Shown here in pieces: positions 45,965 through 53,103 of a stretch of DNA of 61,828 bases. Every line of letters begins with the position of its first letter. The stretch's first letter is position 1. The position numbers and the translations under genes were made by a program. This stretch comes from Acidimicrobiia bacterium (GTDB lineage: Bacteria > Actinomycetota > Acidimicrobiia > Acidimicrobiales > SKKL01), in assembly GCA_016649895.1 (NCBI GenBank), contig JAENWR010000007.1, positions 1-61,828 on the forward strand. Reading direction: 5' to 3'. The notes below the pieces were generated by a model that saw only the letters and a program-made list of their open reading frames with translations, was not told where the DNA came from and ran no database searches.

Positions 45965-46971
45965 CGGGTGACCTCCGGGGCCATGGGGAGCACGACGGTC
46001 ATGCGGCAGCCAGTCGTGCGGGATGTGTCGACGCGCACCTCGCCACCGTGCAGGTCGACGATCCAACGGACGATGGCGAGGCCGAGGCCCGACCCGCCAC
46101 CCTCGACCGACCGCGACAGGTCGGCGCGGTAGAACCGCTCGAAGACCTGCTCGGCCTCCTCGGGAGCGATGCCGGGGCCCTCGTCGGCCACCTCGATGAC
46201 CACCGCTCCGTCGGCGGCGCGTGCAGCGACCTGCACGGGCGAGCCGGAGGGCGAGTGCCGCACCGCGTTCTCGACGAGGTTCGCCACCACCTGGTGGACG
46301 CGCTCGGCGTCGCCCACCATCGTCAGGCCCTCGTCACAGGACACTCGCACCTCGACCGCCGGCCAGTGCAGCGACGCCTCGCCCCGTGCCTGTTCGAGCA
46401 CCTCGGCGACCGGGAACTGGCTCGGCTGCAGCGGTGATCCACCCGATTCGAGCCGGGAGAGGTCGAGCAGCTGCGACACCATCCGCCCGAGCCGACGGGT
46501 CTGGGCCAGCATCAGGGCCAGCCGGTCGGGATCGGCGGGCTCGACCCCGTCGGCGATGTTCTCGAGCGTGGCCTGGAGCGCCGAGAGCGGCGTGCGCAGC
46601 TCGTGGCTCACGTTGGCCACCAGGTCGCGCCGTTGGCGGTCGACCTCGTCGAGCTGGGCTCGCATGGCGTTGAACGACCGGGCCAGCTCACCCACCTCGT
46701 CGTTCGAGGTGACCACCACCGGCTCGGTGGGGCGTCCCTCGGCCATCGCCGTGGTGGCGTGCACCATCTGGCGCAGCGGCGACGTCATGCCCCGGGCGAT
46801 GGGATAGACGACCGCCAGCGCGATCACGGTGGCGATGGGCGGGCGCACCCACACGGGGATGCCGGTGCGCAGCCCCACCGTGCTGACGATGGCGCTGATG
46901 GCCACCGCCATCACGATGACGATCGACAGCTTGAGCTTGATCGACGACACCCGGTCGAGTGGCCGCATCAC
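45961..46971 (-). CDS. HAMP-HisKA sensor histidine kinase
   Basis: A 336-residue membrane kinase. Two N-terminal segments (LSIVIVMAVAISAIVSTVGL and PPIATVIALAVVYPIARG) leave almost no extracellular loop. HAMP is RQMVHATTAMAEGRPTEPVVVTSNDEVGELARSFN. The phospho-His is in LVANVSHELRTPLSALQ. The HATPase has VVANLVENAVRHSP, VADEGPGI, GGGSGLGLAIV. With such a short sensor loop it may sense the membrane or a partner such as the DUF4173 protein. It starts GTG-ATG at 46971/46968, overlapping the regulator stop. Confidence 0.94.
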   Translation of the reverse strand: MMRPLDRVSSIKLKLSIVIVMAVAISAIVSTVGLRTGIPVWVRPPIATVIALAVVYPIARGMTSPLRQMVHATTAMAEGRPTEPVVVTSNDEVGELARSFNAMRAQLDEVDRQRRDLVANVSHELRTPLSALQATLENIADGVEPADPDRLALMLAQTRRLGRMVSQLLDLSRLESGGSPLQPSQFPVAEVLEQARGEASLHWPAVEVRVSCDEGLTMVGDAERVHQVVANLVENAVRHSPSGSPVQVAARAADGAVVIEVADEGPGIAPEEAEQVFERFYRADLSRSVEGGGSGLGLAIVRWIVDLHGGEVRVDTSRTTGCRMTVVLPMAPEVTR

Positions 46972-47639
46972 GACAGGTCACCGATTGCGTAGCCCACGGC
47001 GTGCACGGTGCGGATGACGTCGTCGCCGAGCTTGCGACGCATCGCCCGCACATGGGAGTCGACCGTGCGGGCACCCGAACCGTCTCGGTATCCCCACACG
47101 TCACGGAGCAGCTGGTCGCGGGTGAGGACCGCACCGTTCGCCGCAACCAGGCAGACGAGGAGGTCGAACTCGGTCGGCGTGAGGTGCACCTCGGCGTCGG
47201 CTCGTCGCACCCGACGTGCCGCCCGGTCGAGCTCGATGTCGCCGATGCGCACGACAGCCGACGGTGCCGGCTCGCTGGCGTCACGCACGCGGCGCAGGAT
47301 CGCCTGCACCCGCGCCACCAGCTCACGCTGGCTGAACGGCTTGGTCATGTAGTCGTCGGCGCCGAGCCCGAGGCCGACGAGCATGTCGGTCTCGGTGTCC
47401 TTGGCAGTCAGCATCAGCACCGGCACCCGTCGGTGGCGTTGGATCCGCCGACACGCCTCGAACCCGTCGAAGCCGGGCAGCATCAGGTCGAGCACGACCA
47501 GGTCGGGTATCAGCCGTTCGGCCGCCTCCACGCCGCTGGGGCCGTCATCGGCGATGTCGACGTCGAAGCCCTCGCTGCGGAGGCGTGCGGCGATCGCTCC
47601 GGCAATGGTGTCTTCGTCCTCGATGACCAGGATCCGCAT
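46968..47639 (-). CDS. OmpR/PhoB-family response regulator
   Basis: A 223-residue regulator. The receiver contains ILVIEDEDTIAGAIAARL, acceptor Asp in LVVLDLMLPGFDG and Lys in YMTKPFSQREL. The winged-helix C-terminus has LTPTEFDLLVCLVAANGAVLTRDQLLRDVWGYRDGSGARTVDSHVRAMRRKLG. It precedes and overlaps its kinase gene. This is the last clearly chromosomal gene before the integrated-element zone. Confidence 0.95.
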   Translation of the reverse strand: MRILVIEDEDTIAGAIAARLRSEGFDVDIADDGPSGVEAAERLIPDLVVLDLMLPGFDGFEACRRIQRHRRVPVLMLTAKDTETDMLVGLGLGADDYMTKPFSQRELVARVQAILRRVRDASEPAPSAVVRIGDIELDRAARRVRRADAEVHLTPTEFDLLVCLVAANGAVLTRDQLLRDVWGYRDGSGARTVDSHVRAMRRKLGDDVIRTVHAVGYAIGDLS

Positions 47640-47649
47640 GCCAGTGAAC

Positions 47650-47934
47650 CTACGAGACGACCCGTTCAGGAGTCCGGCACGCGGTGTGAAGATCCGGTGC
47701 AGACCGTTCGTGCCGCTCCCGCCTGCCCTTGGGGAACCTGTCCCGTGGCCGCGGCTCGCCATCGGTGTATCGGTCACGTGCTGCGGCCACGATCGGGTGG
47801 GCGATGTCGTGCAGCCGGACACCGAGATCGGGTACTTGACCCGCCTGCAGCGCGCTCCGTTGGCGGGCGTCTTCGACGGTGTCGGCCAGGTCATCGAACA
47901 AGCACCGGATCGTCGGGCGCGGCGGATCGGTCAC
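47650..47934 (-). CDS. Doubtful small ORF
   Basis: A 94-codon GTG-started frame 50 bp after the excisionase-like gene, on the same strand. Its residues (CLFDDLADTVEDARQRSALQAGQVPDLGVRLHDIAHPIV) could form helices, but the basic end (GRRERHERSAPDLHTACRTPE) resembles random high-GC translation. I do not recognise it. Nothing else was found between 47640 and 47984. Confidence 0.25.
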   Translation of the reverse strand: MTDPPRPTIRCLFDDLADTVEDARQRSALQAGQVPDLGVRLHDIAHPIVAAARDRYTDGEPRPRDRFPKGRRERHERSAPDLHTACRTPERVVS

Positions 47935-47984
47935 CTCTGGATTATGGCGGTGGTCGCTGACACCGAGCGGGACCGCCCGGACGG

Positions 47985-48434
47985 TCAGGTGAAGCCGAGG
48001 CGCTTCGCGGTTTCGGCGTCGAGACCGAGTTCGGTGGCGATGGCGTCGCCGTCGGAGGTTCTGCTGGCGCGAGCCGCAGCGAGCTGCGACGCGATCAGGT
48101 CGCGCTCTTCGATGTAGGCGCGCACGGCAGCGAGCTTGATCTTGCGGTGGCCTCCGGAGGTCTCGAAGAAGGGGATACGTCCTTCGTCGAGGATCTGGTT
48201 GAGCAACGGGCGCGACACCCCAACGAGGCGTGCCGCCTCGTTGGGGGTCAGGACCGCCTCGGTCTCGATCATCGCGACATCGTGGCCATCGGCGACGAGG
48301 CCGAGGAGTGCAGCGATTCCATCGCGGACTGGCTTCGGCAGGTCATCAGCGGCATGCACGCGATCGGTGAACTCGTTGATGCGGTCGCGATCGTCGCTGG
48401 AAAGGGCGTGTCCCTCAACGGTGTGAACGGTCAT
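47985..48434 (-). CDS. Excisionase-family (MerR-like) DNA-binding protein
   Basis: A 149-residue protein. VLTPNEAARLVGVSRPLLNQILDEGRIPFFETSGGHRKIKLAAVRAYIEER is the excisionase/MerR winged helix with the H-R-K wing. The N-terminus (DRDRINEFTDRVHAADDLPKPVRDGIAALLGL) and C-terminal basic helix are extra. Such proteins act as Xis-type directionality factors or as antitoxins of PIN toxins; no PIN gene is adjacent. A good promoter lies at 48461-48489, and the start overlaps the Xre-type gene by 4 bp. It may control excision of the element at 51 kb. Confidence 0.82.
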   Translation of the reverse strand: MTVHTVEGHALSSDDRDRINEFTDRVHAADDLPKPVRDGIAALLGLVADGHDVAMIETEAVLTPNEAARLVGVSRPLLNQILDEGRIPFFETSGGHRKIKLAAVRAYIEERDLIASQLAAARASRTSDGDAIATELGLDAETAKRLGFT

Positions 48435-49216
48435 CGGTTCCTCCATGGGGTTCGTAGAGAACTGTAGGGGCCTTTCCTGCAATCTGCAAAAACTGTAGGA
48501 AGTGAAGGATCGTGAGAACTGCCGCCGAACATCAGCGACCCCTGGGCCGTCGCGGGTCGAGCGGCCGAACGGGAGTGCTCGATGTCTGACAGCGAGCGCA
48601 GGTAGCCGGACGGGCCGAGGGCCTTGATCCGGGCGGCGAAGTCGGCGGGGAACTCGGCCGCCTCGTCGAGGCCGGATCCGAGGTCCTTCTCGACTTGGGC
48701 GATGCGTTCGGTCCGCCAGGTCCGGTAGTGCTCGTGCCAGTTCCCTGCGGCCCCGTCGGCGCCGAACAGCGCGGTGAGCACGTCGCTGGCGTCGTTGGGG
48801 TCTTCGACGCCGATCGAGCGCAGTCGTTCGTCGATGACGTCGAGCTGGGAGTCGGTGCCGAGAAGCGACCGGTACAGCTCGGTGACGGGTCGGCCGGAGT
48901 CGGCGAGGGTCGCGTCGCCCATGCCGGGCGGTGGGATGAAGAAGTAGGTGATGGGCACGTCGAACACCTGCGACAGCAGGTAGAGCTCGTGGGCGTCGAA
49001 CCGTCGGCGTCGGTGACCGTCAAAGCCTCGTTCCATGGCGGAGATCGAGGCTTGGGGGAGGTGGTGGCCGGTGAGCTGGGCCAGCCGGTCGGCGACTGCC
49101 TGCTGGGTCATCCGGCGGCGTTCCCGGAGGTTCGGCGGGAGGCGGGTTGGTCGGGCGATGTCCGAGGACGGCGGTGCGGCGTGGCGTGGAGCCGAGGCCG
49201 AACGCCGCATCCGCAT
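48431..49216 (-). CDS. Xre-family HTH regulator
   Basis: A 261-residue protein. LPPNLRERRRMTQQAVADRLAQLTGHHLPQASISAMERGFDGHRRRRFDAHELYLLSQVFDVPITYFF is a helix-turn-helix of the Xre type found in actinobacterial integrative elements. The middle has a helical ligand-like part (LYRSLLGTDSQLDVIDERL). The last 25 residues read through the promoter DNA of the next gene (SLPTVFADCRKGPYSSLRTPWRNR), which may mean that the end is an extension. I use the ATG at 49216. It is divergent from the broken relaxase. Confidence 0.78.
   Translation of the reverse strand: MRMRRSASAPRHAAPPSSDIARPTRLPPNLRERRRMTQQAVADRLAQLTGHHLPQASISAMERGFDGHRRRRFDAHELYLLSQVFDVPITYFFIPPPGMGDATLADSGRPVTELYRSLLGTDSQLDVIDERLRSIGVEDPNDASDVLTALFGADGAAGNWHEHYRTWRTERIAQVEKDLGSGLDEAAEFPADFAARIKALGPSGYLRSLSDIEHSRSAARPATAQGSLMFGGSSHDPSLPTVFADCRKGPYSSLRTPWRNR
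48460..48499 (-). promoter_or_regulatory. Sigma70-type promoter with direct repeats before the excisionase-like gene
   Basis: On the minus strand, -35 TTGCAG (48489-48484), 17 nt, and -10 TACAGT (48466-48461) are followed by a 26-nt leader and the ATG at 48434, with GGAGG nearby. CCTACAGTT is repeated directly 31 bp apart (48460-48468 and 48491-48499), and the second copy lies just upstream of the -35. These are candidate operators. They lie inside the 3' end of the Xre-type gene. Confidence 0.6.
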
Positions 49217-49417
49217 GGTCGCCGCGAACCATCGGCCCGCCGAGCCGAACCCGCGCCCACAGGCGACCCCGACCCTCGGTCGGCGCGTCGCCTCCGCAGC
49301 CGGGCTTGTCGGCGCGCGTTCGTCCTGACGTCCCTCAGCCCACCCCGGGAAGAACCAGTGAACCCGCAACCCCAGATCGAACAGAGAAGTGCCCGCCGGC
49401 GCGGGGAGGTCCCGCTG

Positions 49418-50742
49418 ATGCTCCGAGTACGCACGCTCTACGCCTGTAGCGCTGCTGAGACGGCCCGCTACTACACCCGCTACCTCGACGAACCGGAGGA
49501 GGAGCCGGGCCGGTGGCGCGGCGGCGAGGCCGAGGCACTCGGCCTCGCCGGAGCAGTCGACACCGACCAGCTCGAAACACTCCTCTCGGGTCACGACCCG
49601 ACCACGGGCGTTCAGCTCGGCTCGGCGTTGAAGGACCGCTACAAGGCCGACGGGACGGTCATCAAGGCGGTCGCCGGCTACGCCGCGACGTTCTCAGCCC
49701 CGAAATCGCTATCGGTGTGGTGGGCTCTCACCGGCGACCCCGGGCTGCTCGACGCCCACGATGTCGCCGTCGGGGCGGTGCTCGACCACCTCGAAGGCCA
49801 CGGTGCCACCACCCGCATCCGCCGCAACGGCGGCCGGGCCTTCGTCGACACCGGTGGCCTGACCATGGCGACGTTCCGGCAGTCAACCTCCCGCGAAGAC
49901 GACCCGCAGATCCACACCCACACCGTGATCTCCACCAAGGTCCAGGCGACCGACGGTCGCTGGTACGCACTCGACGCCCGCTACCTGAAGCGCAAGCAAC
50001 GGGCGCTCGGCGGGATCTACCAGTCGGTCCTGCGGGCCGAGCTCACCCACCGCTACGGCATCGAGTGGGGGCCGATCACCGACGGCCAGGCCGAGCTGGC
50101 CGCCATGCCCACCGAGCTACTCGACGCGTTCTCGAAGCGGGCTCGCCAGGTCGAGGAGTACCTCGAGATCAAGCTCATGGGCTTCCGGGAAACCGAGGGC
50201 CGGGACCCGACCCGCTGGGAACGCGCCGCCATCACCCGCGAAGCCGCGGCCGACTCCCGGCGCGACGAGACCGGCGCAGCGCAGGGTCATCGACCTGGCT
50301 ACCGATCGACGTCATGCGAGTGCTCTGCGACGCCCTGCCACCCGACGGCGACCGGTCCGGACCCGAATGACTGGAAGCACTCGACCGCTCGGTCGCCCAG
50401 GTGACCAAGCACAACGCCGTACTCGACCCCGAGACACCCGGGCCGGTGCGCTCGTCGGATGGACGGTCGATCTGGATCGAGCCCATCAAGGCCCACCTCA
50501 CCGACCAACGTATCCTCGACCAGGAAGAGCACATCATCGACTTCGCCGAACAAGCAAGAGCCGGCGAGCCGACCGTCTCGCACAGCGTCGACACAAAGGG
50601 CCTCGACACCCTCCAAGCCGACGCCGCCCGCGCCGTAGCCGGCGACGGCCGCCTCGTACTCATCGTCGGACCAGCCGGCACCGGCAAGACCACCACCCTT
50701 GCCCGAGCAGTCGACGACCTGAATGCTGCGGGGCGGCCGGTC
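49418..50742 (+). pseudogene. MobF/TrwC-type relaxase-helicase, broken and truncated
   Basis: The N-terminal relaxase is readable from the ATG at 49418 (GGGGAGG, 9 nt upstream): MLRVRTLYACSAAETARYYTRYL with the catalytic tyrosines, SAPKSLSVWW, and the metal-binding DPQIHTHTVIS. At about 50280 the frame shifts +1 with apparent loss of about 50 residues (joining to SSTWLPIDVMRVLCDAL). A TGA at 50368-50370 follows in the new frame. The helicase part then runs from KHNAVLDPETPGPVRSSDGRS to Walker A GPAGTGKTTTLARAVDDLNAAGRPV and stops at 50742, where ISL3-like DNA begins. It cannot make a conjugative relaxase-helicase. Confidence 0.85.
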
Positions 50743-50889
50743 CCTCCCCACCCACACAACACTGCGTTTGGACACCTTGCGCGGGCGGACCGACACCACA
50801 ATGCACTCGTCGTCCTCGTCGAAGGTGACATCCTCGACGACAGCCATTTCCACCCCGAGCAGCCGAGCCCATAACGCTGTCGATCGCAC
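50743..50889 (-). pseudogene. ISL3-family transposase, N-terminal fragment
   Basis: Minus-strand GTG at 50889 starts about 49 residues: ALWARLLGVEMAVVEDVTF, DEDDECIVVSVRPRK, VVWVGR. This matches the opening of ISL3-family transposases (LLG-E-VVED-F-D, then a zinc-finger region), and stops abruptly where relaxase sequence resumes. Upstream, GGCTACTCAGCCACCCATGGATCGGTCACAAGAGCC (in pieces, about 50898-50933) has the form of an ISL3 end. The element is therefore a one-ended remnant. Confidence 0.7.
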
Positions 50890-50973
50890 CGCGGATGGGG
50901 CTACTCAGCCACCCATGGATCGGTCACAAGAGCCACAAAATGGGCACAAACGCGGGGATACGGGCTGTGTCAG

Positions 50974-50995
50974 TCTGGTGCCAGACGGCACCAGA
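50974..50995. repeat. Perfect 9-bp hairpin near the tRNA-Glu fragment
   Basis: TCTGGTGCC (50974-50982) pairs with GGCACCAGA (50987-50995) across AGAC. The GCAC/GTGC core resembles the TGGCACAA repeats at 51253-51270, so it might be another recombinase or regulator site. Function unknown. Confidence 0.45.
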
Positions 50996-51026
50996 TGGAC
51001 CGCTCGAACGGCCCCCGGAAACGACA

Positions 51027-51070
51027 AAGCCCCTGGTCAGGACGCCGTTTCCGGTGCTCACCAGGGGCTT
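51027..51070 (-). terminator. Terminator hairpin downstream of the tRNA-Glu fragment
   Basis: AAGCCCCTGGT (51027-51037) and ACCAGGGGCTT (51060-51070) form an 11-bp perfect stem with a 22-nt loop. On the minus strand it is followed by TGTCGTTTCC. It lies 6 bp after the CCA end of the tRNA-Glu fragment, where a tRNA terminator belongs, so this is probably original chromosomal flank. Confidence 0.75.
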
Positions 51071-51076
51071 CGAGCG

Positions 51077-51118
51077 TGGTACCCCCAACGGGATTCGAAC
51101 CCGTGCCGCCACCTTGAG
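51077..51118 (-). other. 3' fragment of tRNA-Glu(CTC): probable att site
   Basis: The minus strand reads CTCAAGGTGGCGGCACGGG, then TTCGAATCCCGTTGGGGGTA and CCA. This is the anticodon CTC, 3' anticodon stem, variable loop, complete T arm (ACGGG/CCCGT), 3' acceptor strand, discriminator A and encoded CCA of a tRNA-Glu. Upstream of the anticodon, expected anticodon stem, D arm and 5' acceptor (GCCCCCA) are absent. Tyrosine integrases often recombine in the anticodon loop and leave exactly this 3' half; the integrase gene starts 234 bp away. Confidence 0.85.
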
Positions 51119-51252
51119 CGGGAGCGGCAACTGACCCCTCGATCAGGCCGCTGAACCCGCCTTCCGCCCGGGGTCGTCGGCGTTTGCCCAGGTCACAGCA
51201 TGTCTTCGACCACTGGAGGCGAATCACACCGTTGACTTCCGTCCGCCAGATT

Positions 51253-51270
51253 TGGCACAATCTGGCACAA
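51253..51270. repeat. Direct repeats one helical turn apart before the integrase
   Basis: TGGCACAA occurs at 51253-51260 and 51263-51270, exactly 10 bp apart and so on the same DNA face, between the att fragment and the integrase start. Such spaced repeats are typical of arm-type integrase sites or Xis/repressor sites. Their role is inferred. Confidence 0.5.
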
Positions 51271-51351
51271 CCTGTCGCGAGGCTCGCAGGTTGACGCAGT
51301 TGCAGCGCCGAGCTTCCTCAACGTGCCGTTCTCACGCTGGAGGAAGTCGCC

Positions 51352-52539
51352 GTGTCCGCGACCAGCCGCTACCGCAAGCCCATCATCTCCTTCGAGCACG
51401 GGACGCGGATCTACGCCCCATCGCCGGCAGAGCCCCGCTACCGGGTTGTCGCCACCGATCCCGACGGTCGGCGCATCCACCACCGCGTCGCCACCGAAGC
51501 CGAGGCACGCCAACGGGCACGGGACCTCGAGACGGCCCTGGCTCGATCCGGAGCACGCCGGGGACAGGGGAACGCGCCGACCACGGTGGGCGAGCTCATC
51601 GATCGGTACCTCGCCAGCCTCGGGTCGCGCTCGGTTCGCTACGGCGAACGCCAGGAGTACCTGCTGCGCATGTGGGTGCGGCCGGTGCTCGAGCACCACC
51701 CGCTCGACGGATGGACGCCGTCGGACTCCGAGGCGGTCCTCGACCGCGCTCGTCGCACCCTCTCCCCCGCCACCGTCCAGAACGTCGGCTCTGCCATGCG
51801 GTCCCTTGTCACCTTCGCCTACAAGAACAGATGGCTCCCGCGAGGGAGCGACCCGATGTGGCTGGTGCGGTACAGCCCTGCCGCCGAGGTCCAGGGCCAA
51901 GCCCTCGGCTACATCCCGCGCACCGCACTGCCCACCGACGACGAGTGCAACCAGTTGTTCAAGGCCCTCGACGACGCTGGCCACCACAACTGGGCGCTCG
52001 CCATGCGACTGAAGCACCGCTGCGGCGCCCGCTGGGGCGAGCTGATCGCGCTGCGCCCGGTCGACCTCGAGTTCGGAACGCGGCGAATCGTGCGCATCCA
52101 CCGAGCCGTCGAACAGTCGCGGCAGGGCTTCGCCGTCAAGACGACCAAGAACCGCCAGCGTCGTGTCTCGACGTTCCCCACCAGCCTGGTCGAGCCACTC
52201 CAGGAATGGTGCGAGCAGGTCGAACACGACGCCGGCCCGGAGGCTTTGCTCTTTCCCGGCCCTGACGGTGACTTCGCCAACCGACGAGCCTTCCAACGCA
52301 TCTGGGCCCGGGCTGCTCGCTCGGCGGGATGGCCAATGAAACGCCCGACTGCGGCAGTCTGGCACCCGCACGACCTCCGCCACGTCGCAGCGTGCTGGCC
52401 CCTATTCGATGTCGGACTCGATCCCGCCGTCGTCAGCACGCTCCTCGGTCACGCGAATGCTGCGTTCACCCTCAGCCGCTACGTCGGTGTGCGCGGCGAT
52501 CTCGGTGCGACGGTCACGGCGGCCACCGACGGGTGGTGA
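51352..52539 (+). CDS. int: Tyrosine recombinase/integrase
   Basis: A 395-residue integrase. An N-terminal arm-binding part (RYRVVATDPDGRRIHHRVATEAEAR) and SAM-like core-binding domain (TVGELIDRYLASLGSRS, LSPATVQNVGSAMRSLVTFAYKNRW) lead to the catalytic domain. The full catalytic set is visible: Arg227 in CGARWGE, Lys in VKTTKNRQRR, His340-Arg343 in HPHDLRH, His367 in LLGHAN, and Tyr377 in SRYVGV. It starts with GTG at 51352. It lies next to the tRNA-Glu att fragment, as expected of an integrative element. Confidence 0.93.
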   Translation: MSATSRYRKPIISFEHGTRIYAPSPAEPRYRVVATDPDGRRIHHRVATEAEARQRARDLETALARSGARRGQGNAPTTVGELIDRYLASLGSRSVRYGERQEYLLRMWVRPVLEHHPLDGWTPSDSEAVLDRARRTLSPATVQNVGSAMRSLVTFAYKNRWLPRGSDPMWLVRYSPAAEVQGQALGYIPRTALPTDDECNQLFKALDDAGHHNWALAMRLKHRCGARWGELIALRPVDLEFGTRRIVRIHRAVEQSRQGFAVKTTKNRQRRVSTFPTSLVEPLQEWCEQVEHDAGPEALLFPGPDGDFANRRAFQRIWARAARSAGWPMKRPTAAVWHPHDLRHVAACWPLFDVGLDPAVVSTLLGHANAAFTLSRYVGVRGDLGATVTAATDGW

Positions 52540-52591
52540 CAGCGCTGGCCGGCGACGTCAACCGCCGGAGGAGCCTCGTGACGTCCCGAGT

Positions 52592-52795
52592 TTCGAGATA
52601 CGATTCCTCGGGCTGGACATCTTTCGGTCCGCCCACAAGCACGGGATCAGCGATGAGGACATCCATCGCGCCAGGAACCTCCTCGAGATCGTGTCGATCC
52701 TTCGTGAGGACGGGACCGAGATCGTGACCCACGCAATGCGCATGCGTGCCAAGTACGAACCGTTCCTCCGCGGTGAAGGAGACAACCATGGCTGA
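52592..52795 (+). pseudogene. BrnT-like toxin remnant with internal deletion
   Basis: The frame gives FEIRFLGLDIFRSAHKHGISDEDIHRARNLLEIVSIL and DGTEIVTHAMRMRAKYEPFL. Full-length relatives have 20-25 further residues between the DEDI-HA helix and the GNLLEI strand (the part with the LGPDRAG turn); here the helix joins the strand directly. No ATG, GTG or TTG stands at the start of the fold, so the beginning is also lost or relocated. Its end overlaps the antitoxin gene by 8 bp, in the toxin-first order of brnTA-type modules. Confidence 0.6.
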
Positions 52796-53066
52796 TCAGA
52801 CCTCGCACGGGCGAAGCGCCACAGGAGCGGACCTCACCGAGGAGGTTCTCGAACGGCTGGCCGAAGAGGTCAAGGAAGGTCTCGACCTGTCCCGGCTACG
52901 TCGACGACCTGGTCGCCCGCCCATGGGCTCGGGGCCGGCAGGGACGTTCCCGGTACGACTCGATCCCGAACTGCGCGAGGCGCTCGATCTGAAAGCTGCC
53001 AGCGAGAACACGACTGCATCAGAGATCGTCCGAGCGGCCCTGCGCCGCTACCTCAAGGTGAGCTGA
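52788..53066 (+). CDS. Ribbon-helix-helix antitoxin-like protein
   Basis: A 92-residue protein. A flexible N-terminus (TGADLTEEVLERLAEEVKEGLDLSRLRRRPGRPPMGSG) leads to a ribbon-helix-helix domain, TFPVRLDPELREALDLKAASENTTASEIVRAALRRYL. In the related modules this domain represses the operon. The antitoxin looks intact although its toxin partner looks damaged. The ATG at 52788 follows GAAGGAGA. Confidence 0.8.
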   Translation: MADQTSHGRSATGADLTEEVLERLAEEVKEGLDLSRLRRRPGRPPMGSGPAGTFPVRLDPELREALDLKAASENTTASEIVRAALRRYLKVS

Positions 53067-53103
53067 CCGAAGAGGGCGGGCCGCTGCACCAGGGGGCGAT
53101 CAT

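Noticed and set aside
51060..51190. Complete tRNA gene or second att copy
   Set aside because: The T arm and 3' acceptor strand are present, but the sequence upstream of the anticodon does not give a D arm or the required 5' acceptor strand; only a 3' fragment is supported. No second copy of the 42 nt was seen in the window.
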